A stretch of 64,000 bases of DNA from Asticcacaulis sp. EMRT-3 (GTDB lineage: Bacteria > Pseudomonadota > Alphaproteobacteria > Caulobacterales > Caulobacteraceae). The notes below the pieces were generated by a model. That model ran no database searches and had not been told where the DNA came from. It saw only the letters and a list, made by a program, of their open reading frames with translations. The stretch lies in NCBI RefSeq assembly GCF_030027245.1, contig NZ_JASERT010000001.1, forward strand, positions 2,348,501 to 2,412,500, given 5' to 3'. This document shows, piece after piece, positions 10,233 through 19,025 of the stretch; position 1 is the stretch's first letter, and each line of letters opens with the position of its first letter. A program made the position numbers and the translations under genes.

Positions 10233-10997
10233 ATGAACCGGAAAACCCTGTTGTGGGCGATGGCTTTGGTGGTGATCGTGCCGGCTGTGCTGGGCGGGGC
10301 CTACTGGGTCTATTGGGATCAGGTTGTGCGCTTTGCACCCGTGGTGATCAGCAATCCCGATGATGTGCCGAAAATCCAGTCCCTGCTCGACCGCGTCGAT
10401 TATGTGTCGCCCGGCCCGCAAACGCGCTTTGTTTATCTGGTCACCTATCGCAACTGCGTGCCGTGCAATGATTATCAGCGCAAGGAATTCCCCAAACTGC
10501 AAGCCGCGGGCGTCGAAACGCGCGTCATTGTTTTCGCCCGCCCCGACAACCAGAATATCGCCCAGTCCTCGCCGGAAGAACGCTCCACCGTCGCCGAGCT
10601 GTGGCTGAACCGGAGCTGGCCGCTCTATGTGCAGTGGTTCAACACCCCTAATGAAAACTGGAAGGCCACGGGTCTGCCGGTTGCCGATAAGGACATGGCG
10701 CGGTCGGGCGTGGTGTGGGCATCGCGCGATTTCGTCGATGAACTGGGGCCGATCCTGCGCCGCAATAAGGTCAATGTCGGCTATCCGCTGATCATCTGGC
10801 GCGACGGCGATCATCAGCTCAAGGTCTGTAACTGCGCCTCCGAAAAAGCCTATCCGTTCATCCGTCAGGATTTCGGCATCGACAGCGATCTGGAGGCCGC
10901 CGCCAAGGGCTTGCTCAACTTACCGGCCAGGGTTTTGTCGCCGGGCAGCGAGGCGTCGAGCGCCTCGGTCGATGACGGCCCGGATGGCGGGCTGTAG
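10233..10997 (+). CDS. Membrane-anchored thioredoxin-like protein with a CVPC motif
   Basis: A 254-residue protein with a signal anchor at about residues 7-26, then a periplasmic domain with YLVTYRNCVPCNDYQRKEF near residue 70. The CxxC placed at the end of a beta strand fits a thioredoxin fold, probably a periplasmic disulfide oxidoreductase. A second cysteine pair, CNC, lies in the C-terminal third. A GYPLIIWR segment could be the cis-proline strand. The partner is unknown; no Dsb or cytochrome c maturation genes lie near. It is followed by the palindromic repeat region. Confidence 0.7.
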   Translation: MNRKTLLWAMALVVIVPAVLGGAYWVYWDQVVRFAPVVISNPDDVPKIQSLLDRVDYVSPGPQTRFVYLVTYRNCVPCNDYQRKEFPKLQAAGVETRVIVFARPDNQNIAQSSPEERSTVAELWLNRSWPLYVQWFNTPNENWKATGLPVADKDMARSGVVWASRDFVDELGPILRRNKVNVGYPLIIWRDGDHQLKVCNCASEKAYPFIRQDFGIDSDLEAAAKGLLNLPARVLSPGSEASSASVDDGPDGGL

Positions 10998-11000
10998 TTT

Positions 11001-11098
11001 AGAGCGCTTTTCGATCTGATCGACTCAGATCGAAAAGCGCTCTAAGTTTTTGCTTACGCATCATGCCAAAAAGTGGCATCCACTTTTTGGCATGATGC
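11001..11098. repeat. Two-hairpin dispersed repeat, copy 1
   Basis: Two perfect stem-loops in tandem. Hairpin B (11001-11043) has 19-bp arms AGAGCGCTTTTCGATCTGA around a 5-base loop. Hairpin A (11058-11098) has 19-bp arms GCATCATGCCAAAAAGTGG around CAT. The spacer reads AAGTTTTTGCTTAC. A diverged copy with the same order on the opposite strand lies at 41462-41553, so this is a dispersed bipartite element rather than a local terminator, although hairpin B might also end transcription of the preceding gene. Confidence 0.75.
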
Positions 11099-11105
11099 TC
11101 TAGAG

Positions 11106-11265
11106 TCCACAGATGGACACAGATTTGCGAATGTCTTGCACGCTACCGCTATCGATGGAATTATGGCTCGAAAGCATGGCGCGGAGCGCCGGGAAAGCTT
11201 ATCGGCTTGCTTTATAGATAGAGGTAGCGTGGCCCATGCGTTGAATATCTGTGTCCATCTGTGGA
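11106..11265. repeat. Long inverted repeat with 19-bp outer arms
   Basis: The arms TCCACAGATGGACACAGAT (11106-11124) and its exact reverse complement (11247-11265) enclose 122 bases. Within them CACGCTACC and GGTAGCGTG form a further pair, extending imperfectly, so the whole could fold as one long interrupted hairpin. No convincing coding frame. The right arm runs into TGTGGATAA (11260-11268), identical to a consensus DnaA box. It could be a non-autonomous mobile element, a structured RNA or a dispersed repeat. Confidence 0.6.
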
Positions 11266-11308
11266 TAAACCCTCTTGGCCCGCGCGCCGCTTAGACCGGG
11301 CAGCCAGC

Positions 11309-11341
11309 AAAAACCCCGCCGGTGAAAACCAGCGGGGTTTT
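11309..11341 (-). terminator. Terminator of trmD-rplS
   Basis: Ten-bp arms AAAACCCCGC and GCGGGGTTTT with a run of T on the minus strand, starting 25 bases after the rplS stop. It is symmetrical enough to act in both directions. Confidence 0.85.
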
Positions 11342-11365
11342 GCCTTCAGATGGCCTGAAGGGATT

Positions 11366-11809
11366 TTAGGCTTCGGCGTCCGGGTTGCCGGAGGTTTCGG
11401 CGGCGGCCATCTGGGCGCGCAGCTCGGCGCCCTTGGAGCCGCGTGTCGAGCTCATCGAACGCTCGACGATACGGGCCGACTTGCCGCGACGGTCGCGCAG
11501 ATAATAGAGCTTGGCGCGCCGCACGACGCCGCGACGCTTCACTTCGATCGATTCGATATTGGGCGACAGGATGGGGAACTTACGCTCGACGCCTTCGCCG
11601 AACGAGATCTTGCGGACCGTGAAGGTTTCATTGATGCCGGAACCGGCGCGGGCAATGCAGACGCCTTCAAAGGCCTGGATGCGCTCGCGCTCACCTTCCT
11701 TGATGCGGACATTGATGCGCAGCGTGTCGCCGGGCTGGAATTGCGGGAAGGTCTTGTCGCCTTTCAGCTTGGCGACTTCTTCGGCTTCGATCTGTTGAAG
11801 CAGGTTCAT
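11366..11809 (-). CDS. rplS: 50S ribosomal protein L19
   Basis: The 147-residue product begins [12 protein letters not shown] and carries the L19 signature [25 protein letters not shown], the IERKFP-like core and [16 protein letters not shown]19 sits at the 30S-50S interface. ATG at 11809 is used, with AAGGA 8 bases upstream; the frame extends further up but overlaps trmD. The C-terminal tail (rich in Ala, Glu, Ser) is about 20-30 residues longer than in E. coli. It lies 44 bases after trmD. Confidence 0.97.
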   Translation of the reverse strand: MNLLQQIEAEEVAKLKGDKTFPQFQPGDTLRINVRIKEGERERIQAFEGVCIARAGSGINETFTVRKISFGEGVERKFPILSPNIESIEVKRRGVVRRAKLYYLRDRRGKSARIVERSMSSTRGSKGAELRAQMAAAETSGNPDAEA

Positions 11810-11853
11810 GGTCTTTATCCTTGTTTGTGGCGCTGCATGAACGCCGTTGAGGC

Positions 11854-12594
11854 TTACTTCCTTTTGGAAGCGCCGCTTAGCTGTAATTTGGAAAGATGGG
11901 CGGCCCACAGATCGGGTCGTCTCTCTTTCGTAACCGCCTCTCTTTGCTGCTGCTTCCAGACGGCCATCTTTTTGTGATCGCCGCTTAAAAGCACTTCGGG
12001 GATGTCGAGGCCCTCAAAACTGCGCGGTCTTGTGAACTGCGGCTGTTCGAGGAGGCCATCCTCAAAGCTTTCGTTATCGAGACTGGCGGACGCGCCGAGA
12101 ACCCCCGGAATAAGCCGCACCACCGCCTCAATCGTTACCATCGCCGCCGCTTCTCCGCCCGCAAGGACGGCGTCGCCGACGCTGATTTCTTCGAATCCGC
12201 GCGCATCGAGCACACGCTGATCCACCCCTTCGAACCGTCCGCACAGAACAATCAGTCCCGGCTTTTCGGCCCATGCCTTAACCTTCGCCTGCGTCAGGGG
12301 CCTGCCGCGCGCGCTCATATACACCAAGGGGCGCTCGGAAATCTCAAGCGAATCAAGCGCTTTGGCGATCACATCCGCCTTCAGAACCTGACCCGGCCCG
12401 CCGCCTGCCGGGGTGTCGTCAAGAAAGCCGCGCTTATCGCTTGAATAGTTACGAATGTCCAGTGTTTCCAAGGCCCAGCGCGCAGATTCTTTCCATGCCG
12501 TGCCGATCAGCGATACGCCAAGCGGCCCCGGAAAGGCTTCGGGGAACATGGTCAGGACGGTGACCTGATAAGGTTTTGGGGCGTCGTCGGACAT
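11854..12594 (-). CDS. trmD: tRNA (guanine-N1)-methyltransferase
   Basis: TrmD methylates G37 of tRNAs to prevent +1 frameshifting. The 246-residue sequence starts with [11 protein letters not shown], contains [12 protein letters not shown], and has the deep trefoil-knot SAM site [11 protein letters not shown] followed by [17 protein letters not shown] and RLIPGVLG. It is cotranscribed with rplS as usual, but rpsP and rimM, normally upstream, are not here: a TonB receptor gene ends 26 bases before it. Confidence 0.96.
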   Translation of the reverse strand: MSDDAPKPYQVTVLTMFPEAFPGPLGVSLIGTAWKESARWALETLDIRNYSSDKRGFLDDTPAGGGPGQVLKADVIAKALDSLEISERPLVYMSARGRPLTQAKVKAWAEKPGLIVLCGRFEGVDQRVLDARGFEEISVGDAVLAGGEAAAMVTIEAVVRLIPGVLGASASLDNESFEDGLLEQPQFTRPRSFEGLDIPEVLLSGDHKKMAVWKQQQREAVTKERRPDLWAAHLSKLQLSGASKRK

Positions 12595-12620
12595 GGTGCG
12601 CTGCCCTTACAGGAAAGCGC

Positions 12621-14960
12621 TCAATACTGCAACCTGAGGGTCAGGCCCCAGGTGCGCGGCAGTCCTAAGAAGGCGTCATAGGTGCCGCTCTGGAAGGGGG
12701 CGGCGAAGGCCACCTGCTCATAGGTGACATTGGTCAGGTTCTGGCCCCACAATTCGAGCGACCAGCCATCATCAGGCGAACTGAGCGCGATGCGCCCGCC
12801 CACCAGCGTATAGGCCTTCTGTTCCTTGACTGGATTAAGGTCTGAGCCGGTATTATAGGCGCTGTTATATTTGGCGCTGACGGTGATGCCTAAACGCAGA
12901 TCACCGATGGGGTGGCTATAGTCCGCGCCATAAGCCGCCGACCATTTCGGCGCGAACGAGGCCGTGCCGTTTGCGATCAAAGGCAGGCCGGGTACGGCTT
13001 CGGAGCCGAACCTGGCCTCATCATAGGTGACGCCGCCATTCAGGGTCAGGTCGCCCATATAATAAAGCCCGTCCAGTTCGACGCCTTTCGAGCGCAGGTG
13101 CGGCACGGAATCGACGACGAAGGTGGTGCCGAGATAGGTGTTGAGCTGGAAGTTGTTGAAGGCTTCATCGAAGGCCGCCAGATTGAGGCTCAGGCGATTG
13201 GCCAGCCAGCGGCCCTTGGCGCCGATTTCATAGGAGCGCGAGGTTTCCGGCTTGAACGAGGAATCGCGATCCACCGTATCGTCGGGGTTTTGCTCGCGGT
13301 CGAGATTATAGCCCGTGCCCTTCCAGCCGGTGGCGTAGGACACATAGGTCATCAGGGTCGGCGTGGCCTGCCATTTCAGGCGCAACGAGCCGGTGGTGGC
13401 GTCCTCAGCATTGCGCTGGAACAGGACGAGGCCATTATAGGCCGGGTTCGACCACGGCAGGCACAAGACACTCAAACCACCCGTGGCCAGAGAACAGGCC
13501 TTGCCGCCATCGGAATTGGAAAAGCGGCTGGTCAAGAACTTGTCCTGATGGTTCCAGCGCAGACCGCCCAGCAGGGTCAGGCTGTTGGTCAGCTTCCAGT
13601 CGGCATGACCAAACAGCGCCACATTCTTGTCGCGCTGCTCATAGACATCGTGGCTGCCCTGACCGGCCACGAAGGACTGACCGACGGGCAGGCCGGTATA
13701 GCCGGACACCTTGGCGGGATCGGTTCCGCCCGACAGCAGCAGGCTGAGATAGGCCTCGTAATCGCTGCCATACAGGGTTTCGTCGTGGCGGCTCAGATCG
13801 TTCTGGTCGATATAGACACCGGCCATCCAGTTGAGCCGGTCGCCCGTGCCATTGAAACGGATCTCCTGCGACACCGTATCGAACTGGTTTTGCAGGCCGC
13901 CAATGTCGCGGTACAGGATGTCGGCGGCGGTGAAATCGCCGTCATAGCCGTTTTTGTCGGTCCAGCGGCGCACGGCGGTGATCGAGGTGAGCTGCACATG
14001 GTCGGTCAGTTTGAGATCGACCTGGGCCGACACGCCTTCATCGGTAATCGTCTGGTTAAGCGGGCGGTTCGACCAGACCTGACGCGCCTTGGGATCGGCG
14101 GTCATGGCCGTGCCGTCACCACCGGCGAGCTGATTGATATAGGCGGCGGTCGGGCCGACATTGAGGCCGACGGCGGCGCAGCAGGCCTCATCACGGTTGG
14201 TATAGTCAGCGATCAGGCGCACCGAGGCGCGGTCATTCGGCACATAGAGCAACTGGCCGCGGCCCGACCCGTAGTTCTGATCGGCATCATCCTTGCGCGT
14301 GGCCGGGCCATCGCCGGTATGGACATGGTATTGCCCGTCGCGCTGGCGTTTGGTGAGGAAGAGCGACCCGGCCCAGTGATCGCTGATCTTGCCGGTGGTG
14401 TAGAGCGAGGCACCGTAAGCCCCCATAGTACCTGCGTCGAGCGTCACATCGGCTTCGGGCGTGAAGGAGGGCCGCTTTGACACCACCTGAATGACGCCGG
14501 CCGAAGCGCCCTTGCCATAGACATCCGACTGCGGGCCTTTCAGGATTTCGATGCGGTCAAGCGGGCCCAGATCGCTCATCGCCGTGGCGGTGCGGGCGCG
14601 CGAAACGCCGTCGATCACCACGCCGACCGACGAATCGAGGCCGGGATTATCGCCCACCGTGCCGACACCGCGCAGGCGCGCCGTGGTCTGGGCTTCATTG
14701 GCGTCGGCGATGACGAACAGCGAAGGCGTCAGGTTTTGCAGATCGCGCAGATCGTGCGCCCCGGCCTTCTCCATCTGCTCGCCGCTGACCACGGCCATAG
14801 CCAGAGGCGTGCGGCTCAGGGGTTCGGGACGCTTTTGCGCTGTCACGATAATTTCGGTGATCGGGGCTTGCGCCGACTGCGCCAGAGCGGGCACGGCGTT
14901 GAAAACGAGGCCAGACAGGGCTGTGAAAGCCATCAGTCGTGAGGTCAGGAGCAGGGACAT
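12621..14960 (-). CDS. TonB-dependent outer-membrane receptor
   Basis: A 779-residue receptor: signal peptide to about residue 27 (ALA-QSA), a TonB-box-like ITEIIVTAQKR, a plug domain (RTPLAMAVVSGEQ, LRGVGTVGD, DRIEILKGPQSDVYGKGASAG), then a beta barrel ending in an aromatic residue (LRLQY). The plug resembles receptors annotated for siderophores or complex carbohydrates, but the ligand cannot be told. It imports a substrate into the periplasm using TonB-ExbBD energy. No transporter or regulator lies next to it; the 212 bases upstream hold its likely promoter but no recognisable Fur box was seen. Confidence 0.92.
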   Translation of the reverse strand: MSLLLTSRLMAFTALSGLVFNAVPALAQSAQAPITEIIVTAQKRPEPLSRTPLAMAVVSGEQMEKAGAHDLRDLQNLTPSLFVIADANEAQTTARLRGVGTVGDNPGLDSSVGVVIDGVSRARTATAMSDLGPLDRIEILKGPQSDVYGKGASAGVIQVVSKRPSFTPEADVTLDAGTMGAYGASLYTTGKISDHWAGSLFLTKRQRDGQYHVHTGDGPATRKDDADQNYGSGRGQLLYVPNDRASVRLIADYTNRDEACCAAVGLNVGPTAAYINQLAGGDGTAMTADPKARQVWSNRPLNQTITDEGVSAQVDLKLTDHVQLTSITAVRRWTDKNGYDGDFTAADILYRDIGGLQNQFDTVSQEIRFNGTGDRLNWMAGVYIDQNDLSRHDETLYGSDYEAYLSLLLSGGTDPAKVSGYTGLPVGQSFVAGQGSHDVYEQRDKNVALFGHADWKLTNSLTLLGGLRWNHQDKFLTSRFSNSDGGKACSLATGGLSVLCLPWSNPAYNGLVLFQRNAEDATTGSLRLKWQATPTLMTYVSYATGWKGTGYNLDREQNPDDTVDRDSSFKPETSRSYEIGAKGRWLANRLSLNLAAFDEAFNNFQLNTYLGTTFVVDSVPHLRSKGVELDGLYYMGDLTLNGGVTYDEARFGSEAVPGLPLIANGTASFAPKWSAAYGADYSHPIGDLRLGITVSAKYNSAYNTGSDLNPVKEQKAYTLVGGRIALSSPDDGWSLELWGQNLTNVTYEQVAFAAPFQSGTYDAFLGLPRTWGLTLRLQY

Positions 14961-15172
14961 GTAACCATCTCTTGATGACGCAGGGGCAGGATGCCCGCCG
15001 CCCTATGTGCTTTGTGCGCCTTTCGCAAGTGCGCAAAAGACGTAGAGGCGCAGGCGTGAACCGGGGGAAGTTATAATCCCTAAGCCTATAACGAAATCGA
15101 AACCGCTGTTACTTGATGACGTTCATCGTTTTTCGCCGACTGTGGCGATGCGAAGACAGTCGGCACCACGGA

Positions 15173-15862
15173 TTACCTGACCTTCAGGCCCAGTTCGGAC
15201 AGCAGTTCGGCGGCCTGACCGCGCGAAATCGTGGCCCCTTTGAAGCGCCTTGCATCTTCGAGCCTTACGCCGCCAATGTCGCTGCCGCGCAGATCGCTGC
15301 CTTCGAAGCGCGCGTCCGACAGATCGGCATCGCGCAAACTGCAATCTTCAAAGACGGCATGGCGGAAATCGCAGGTGCGCAGGTCGGCATTGTGCATGTC
15401 GAGCGATTTGAGCGTCTGCTTGTTGAAATTGAAGCCGCGCAAACGGGCGTCATTGAGGCGGCATTCTTCAAACGTGGCGTCAAGCGCGCGTGCATCGTTG
15501 AAATCACAGCCGGTCAGCTTGCAGCTTTGAAAGCGCGCCTGCGCCAGGTGCGCGCCGCGAAAGCGCGCATTATTGACATCACAGCCGGAAAAGCGCGCTT
15601 CATTGAGGCTGGCGCTGGTGAAATCGGCGTGCGCGCCCTTGCACTTGATGAACTGCGCCTGTTCCAGCCTGGCCGAGGTGAATTTGGTCTTTTTGAGAAT
15701 GCAGTCCTCGAACACCCAGCCATTGAGGATCATGTCGGACAGATCCAGCTCTTCCAGCTCGCAGCCGGTGAGCGTGACGGGCTGGCCCTGATTGGCCAGC
15801 AGCAGTACGCCTGCGCGGTTCAGTATCTGGTCGGTGACGATATGGGCGGGCGCTTCGATCAT
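15173..15862 (-). CDS. Pentapeptide-repeat protein
   Basis: A 229-residue protein made almost wholly of A(D/N)LXX-type pentapeptide repeats from about residue 40 to 205 (for example LDLSDM, ADFTSASLNEARF, ADLSDARFEGSDLRG), predicted to fold as a right-handed quadrilateral beta helix. Related proteins (Qnr, MfpA, McbG) mimic DNA and protect gyrase, but many have no known role, so function is left open. The repeat unit often has Cys at a core position (GCDV, SCKL, GCDF). Start at ATG 15862; an in-frame GTG lies at 15889. No signal peptide, so cytoplasmic. Confidence 0.85.
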   Translation of the reverse strand: MIEAPAHIVTDQILNRAGVLLLANQGQPVTLTGCELEELDLSDMILNGWVFEDCILKKTKFTSARLEQAQFIKCKGAHADFTSASLNEARFSGCDVNNARFRGAHLAQARFQSCKLTGCDFNDARALDATFEECRLNDARLRGFNFNKQTLKSLDMHNADLRTCDFRHAVFEDCSLRDADLSDARFEGSDLRGSDIGGVRLEDARRFKGATISRGQAAELLSELGLKVR

Positions 15863-15922
15863 GGCCGCAGCATAGCGGTGTTGCGCCACCGCGAGAAGTC
15901 AAGAAACGATACGGAAAACAGA

Positions 15923-15957
15923 AACGCCCGCGCAAGGCACAGGCTTGCGCGGGCGTT
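15923..15957 (-). terminator. Strong stem-loop terminator after mdh
   Basis: Fourteen-bp perfect arms AACGCCCGCGCAAG / CTTGCGCGGGCGTT with a 7-base loop, followed on the minus strand by TTTCTGTTTTCC. It would stop transcripts from mdh before the pentapeptide gene. Confidence 0.8.
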
Positions 15958-16014
15958 GTCAGGTTTGTCGCCGGATCCAAAAGCGTGATGTTTTGATTTG
16001 GAAACACTTTAACT

Positions 16015-16165
16015 TCCCCTCTCCCTGCGTAGCGGGGAGAGGGCGGGAGCCTTAGCAAAGCGCAGGCGACCGGGTGAGGGGCATTCTTTATGCGCTTGCC
16101 AAGCCCCTCATCCGCCCTTCACTACGTTCAGGCCACCTTCTCCCCTTAAAAGGGGAGAAGGGAGG
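16015..16165. repeat. Dispersed CCCCTCTCCC-type intergenic repeat, copy 1
   Basis: A mosaic of short inverted repeats: CCCCTCTCCC..GGGGAGAGGG at the left, GGGTGAGGGG..CCCCTCATCC in the centre, CTTCTCCCC..GGGGAGAAG at the right. A sequence of the same design lies at 52671-52844. Non-coding; probably a dispersed palindromic repeat. It makes up most of the 304-base gap between mdh and the pentapeptide gene. Confidence 0.7.
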
Positions 16166-16193
16166 GTTGGGTGACGCAAACCTGCGATCAGGT

Positions 16194-17243
<1,050 letters not shown>

Positions 17244-17284
17244 TTAAGACTGCCGTGCGCAAGCCCCCTTTGTGGGGTGGATTT

Positions 17285-17806
17285 TCAGCCGGGGTGGCCG
17301 AGATGCACTTTTTCAAGACGTATCGGGGTTCTTTCCCCGCTGACCGACAGCATATGGCCGCTCCATTGGCCATCGGCCCCCTTGTGCAGATGCAGGACGG
17401 TCGGCGAACGGGCATGACCGGCAAAATAATTGATTTCGAGATCGTCGCCCTTCAGGGTGAGGTCGGAGATAAAGCCTGCCCGGTTGATACCGGCCCCGGC
17501 CAGAAATGAACGCCATGCGCCGCTCAGATCGTCGGAGGCCTTGCGTCCGGCGCGCAGTTCCAGACCGAGCAGTTTGCGGCCCGTGTCGTCTCTGACCAGC
17601 CACGAGCCTTCCATGTCGCTGGCGCGGGCCTGTCGCGCGCGATAGGCGGCGATGATGTCGGCGTTGAAACGTTGTTCGCGCTCGCTCTGCGGCCGGGCAT
17701 AATTGCCATGATAGGCATTAACATCGACCGGGGCATCAATCGGGGCCGTTGACGGGCTGGCGGATTGGGCGGCAAGGGCGGCGGACATCAAAAGGACAGG
17801 CAACAC
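17285..17806 (-). CDS. Small exported protein of unknown function
   Basis: A 173-residue product with a hydrophobic N terminus and probable cleavage after ALAAQSA, so periplasmic. The mature part has DMEGSWLVRDDTGRKLLGLELR near the middle and a C-terminal part rich in beta-type residues (LTLKGDDLEINYFAG, HLHKGADGQWSGHM), suggesting a small beta sandwich. No family recognised. Start is GTG at 17806 without a clear ribosome site; an in-frame ATG at 17788 is possible but would shorten the signal peptide. It lies just upstream of mdh with 128 bases between. Confidence 0.65.
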   Translation of the reverse strand: MLPVLLMSAALAAQSASPSTAPIDAPVDVNAYHGNYARPQSEREQRFNADIIAAYRARQARASDMEGSWLVRDDTGRKLLGLELRAGRKASDDLSGAWRSFLAGAGINRAGFISDLTLKGDDLEINYFAGHARSPTVLHLHKGADGQWSGHMLSVSGERTPIRLEKVHLGHPG

Positions 17807-18000
17807 GGGGCAGGCACTCGCAGGATAGGTTTGGGCAATGAAAGCGGGGGAACTTATCGAGACGCCAGCTTAAAACTTTGGACGCCGACCAGCAACCCGC
17901 CACCGGATATCCGCCGCCTTTGCGCGGAAAATGGGGCAAAGCTTGGGCGGAACGACCGTCCTCACGCGCCTGTGAACACGCTGTCCACCCCTTGGCGCGC

Positions 18001-18075
18001 TTGACACAGGACAAAAAATCCGCATCGCAACTGCGAAGCTTGATTGACAGGGCGGTGTCAGGGTCTAAAAGACCC
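18001..18075 (+). promoter_or_regulatory. Probable sdhC promoter with overlapping inverted repeats
   Basis: Within the 377-base gap before sdhC, TTGACA at 18044 with TCTAAAA about 15 bases on resembles a housekeeping promoter; another TTGACA lies at 18001. TGACA(18045)..TGTCA(18060) and GGGTCT(18061)..AGACCC(18075) are two inverted repeats overlapping the -35 and -10, which could be operator sites. The rest of the gap (17807-18000) shows nothing recognisable. Confidence 0.4.
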
Positions 18076-18183
18076 GCAAGTGTAACCTTCCCGATCACTG
18101 TGTCGGGGCCTGTTTTTGCGTGCGATGCGTCAGCCGATGCGGAGCACCTGTATTCAAAGACCGTGGATCGAGGCTTATTCGCA

Positions 18184-18639
18184 ATGTCCCAAACGGCTTC
18201 CAACAAGACGGCTGCTGATAAGACGGCGTCCGGCACCCCGTCGCCGACGCCCCGCCGCCCCCTGTCGCCGCACCTTCAGGTCTGGCGCTGGCACATCACC
18301 ATGTTCACCTCGATCCTGCATCGCGTCACCGGCTTCGGTTCGGTGGCGGGACTGGTGATGATCGCCGCCTGGCTGGTCTGTCTGGCGCTCGGCCCGCAGG
18401 CCTATACGGGCTTTATGCTGTTCGGCAAAAGCCCGCTTGGCCTTCTGATCTGGTTCCTTTTGTCACTGGCAGGCTTTCTGCATATGACCGGCGGCATCCG
18501 CCACTGGGTCTGGGACATGGGCGCGGGCTTCAAACTGCCGCAGGCCGATGCGCTGGCCTTGTGGTTCATGATTCTGGGCGTCGTCCTCACCCTGGCCTTC
18601 TGGGCCTGTCTTCTCTTCAGCGGAAAGGTGATCCTGTGA
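18184..18639 (+). CDS. sdhC: Succinate dehydrogenase cytochrome b556 subunit
   Basis: A 151-residue inner-membrane subunit with three membrane spans. The signature RPLSPHLQVWRWHITMFTSI and the heme-ligand/quinone region HMTGGIRHWVWDMG identify SdhC of complex II. The start is set at ATG 18184 with GAGG about 10 bases upstream; the frame is open much further upstream but without SdhC similarity. The Ser/Thr/Pro-rich 25-residue N-terminal extension before the conserved RPLSPH is somewhat longer than usual. Its stop overlaps the GTG of sdhD. Confidence 0.94.
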   Translation: MSQTASNKTAADKTASGTPSPTPRRPLSPHLQVWRWHITMFTSILHRVTGFGSVAGLVMIAAWLVCLALGPQAYTGFMLFGKSPLGLLIWFLLSLAGFLHMTGGIRHWVWDMGAGFKLPQADALALWFMILGVVLTLAFWACLLFSGKVIL

Positions 18640-19022
18640 GCAAGCGCGACCTGACCGGCCGTTCGGTGGCCGACTGGAAAAAATCCGAGCATCACGGCGC
18701 CCTTACCTGGCTGGCCGAACGCTTTTCGTCCATCGTCCTTCTGCCGCTGACCCTGTGGGCGGCCTGGGCGGCCTTGCAGATTTCGGGCGGCGGCCTCGAG
18801 GCGGCGCTGCATTTCGTCAGGGCACCGCTCAATGCGGGCCTGATCGCCCTGACCGTGCTGTTTTCGGTCTGGCACATGTATATGGGCCTGCGCGTCGTCG
18901 TTGAGGACTATATCAGCAAGGAAGAGGGCTTAGGCGTCTATCTGTTCCTCATCTTTCTTTTCAGCCTCGCGCTGCTGCTGGCTTGCGGCGGCGCGCTCTG
19001 GCTTGTCCATCAGGCGGCGTAA
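18636..19022 (+). CDS. sdhD: Succinate dehydrogenase membrane anchor subunit
   Basis: A 128-residue protein with three predicted spans and the SdhD pattern HHGALTWLAERFSSIVLLPL followed by HMYMGLRVVVEDYI, which holds the second heme-b histidine. GTG at 18636 overlaps the sdhC stop (GTGA) with AAAGG just upstream. sdhA follows after 3 bases. Confidence 0.93.
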   Translation: MSKRDLTGRSVADWKKSEHHGALTWLAERFSSIVLLPLTLWAAWAALQISGGGLEAALHFVRAPLNAGLIALTVLFSVWHMYMGLRVVVEDYISKEEGLGVYLFLIFLFSLALLLACGGALWLVHQAA

Positions 19023-19025
19023 ACC

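Noticed and set aside
11260..11268. The perfect DnaA box as part of a replication origin
   Set aside because: Only one box, no AT-rich unwinding region and no dnaA, hemE or parAB genes nearby.
11073..11294. A 73-codon frame across the palindromic block
   Set aside because: It runs through both arms of inverted repeats, has no ribosome site and no protein-like pattern.
12912..14480. A 522-codon open frame on the plus strand opposite the first TonB receptor
   Set aside because: It mirrors the codon positions of a clear receptor gene; the translation is low in structure and matches no family. Long antisense frames are common in GC-rich DNA.
12621..14960. Iron-siderophore specificity for the first TonB receptor
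   Set aside because: No Fur box, siderophore genes or iron transporter were seen nearby and the plug sequence alone does not settle the ligand.
17878..18183. A long N-terminal extension of sdhC
   Set aside because: The frame is open but holds promoter-like elements, lacks SdhC similarity, and ATG 18184 gives a product close to the family length.
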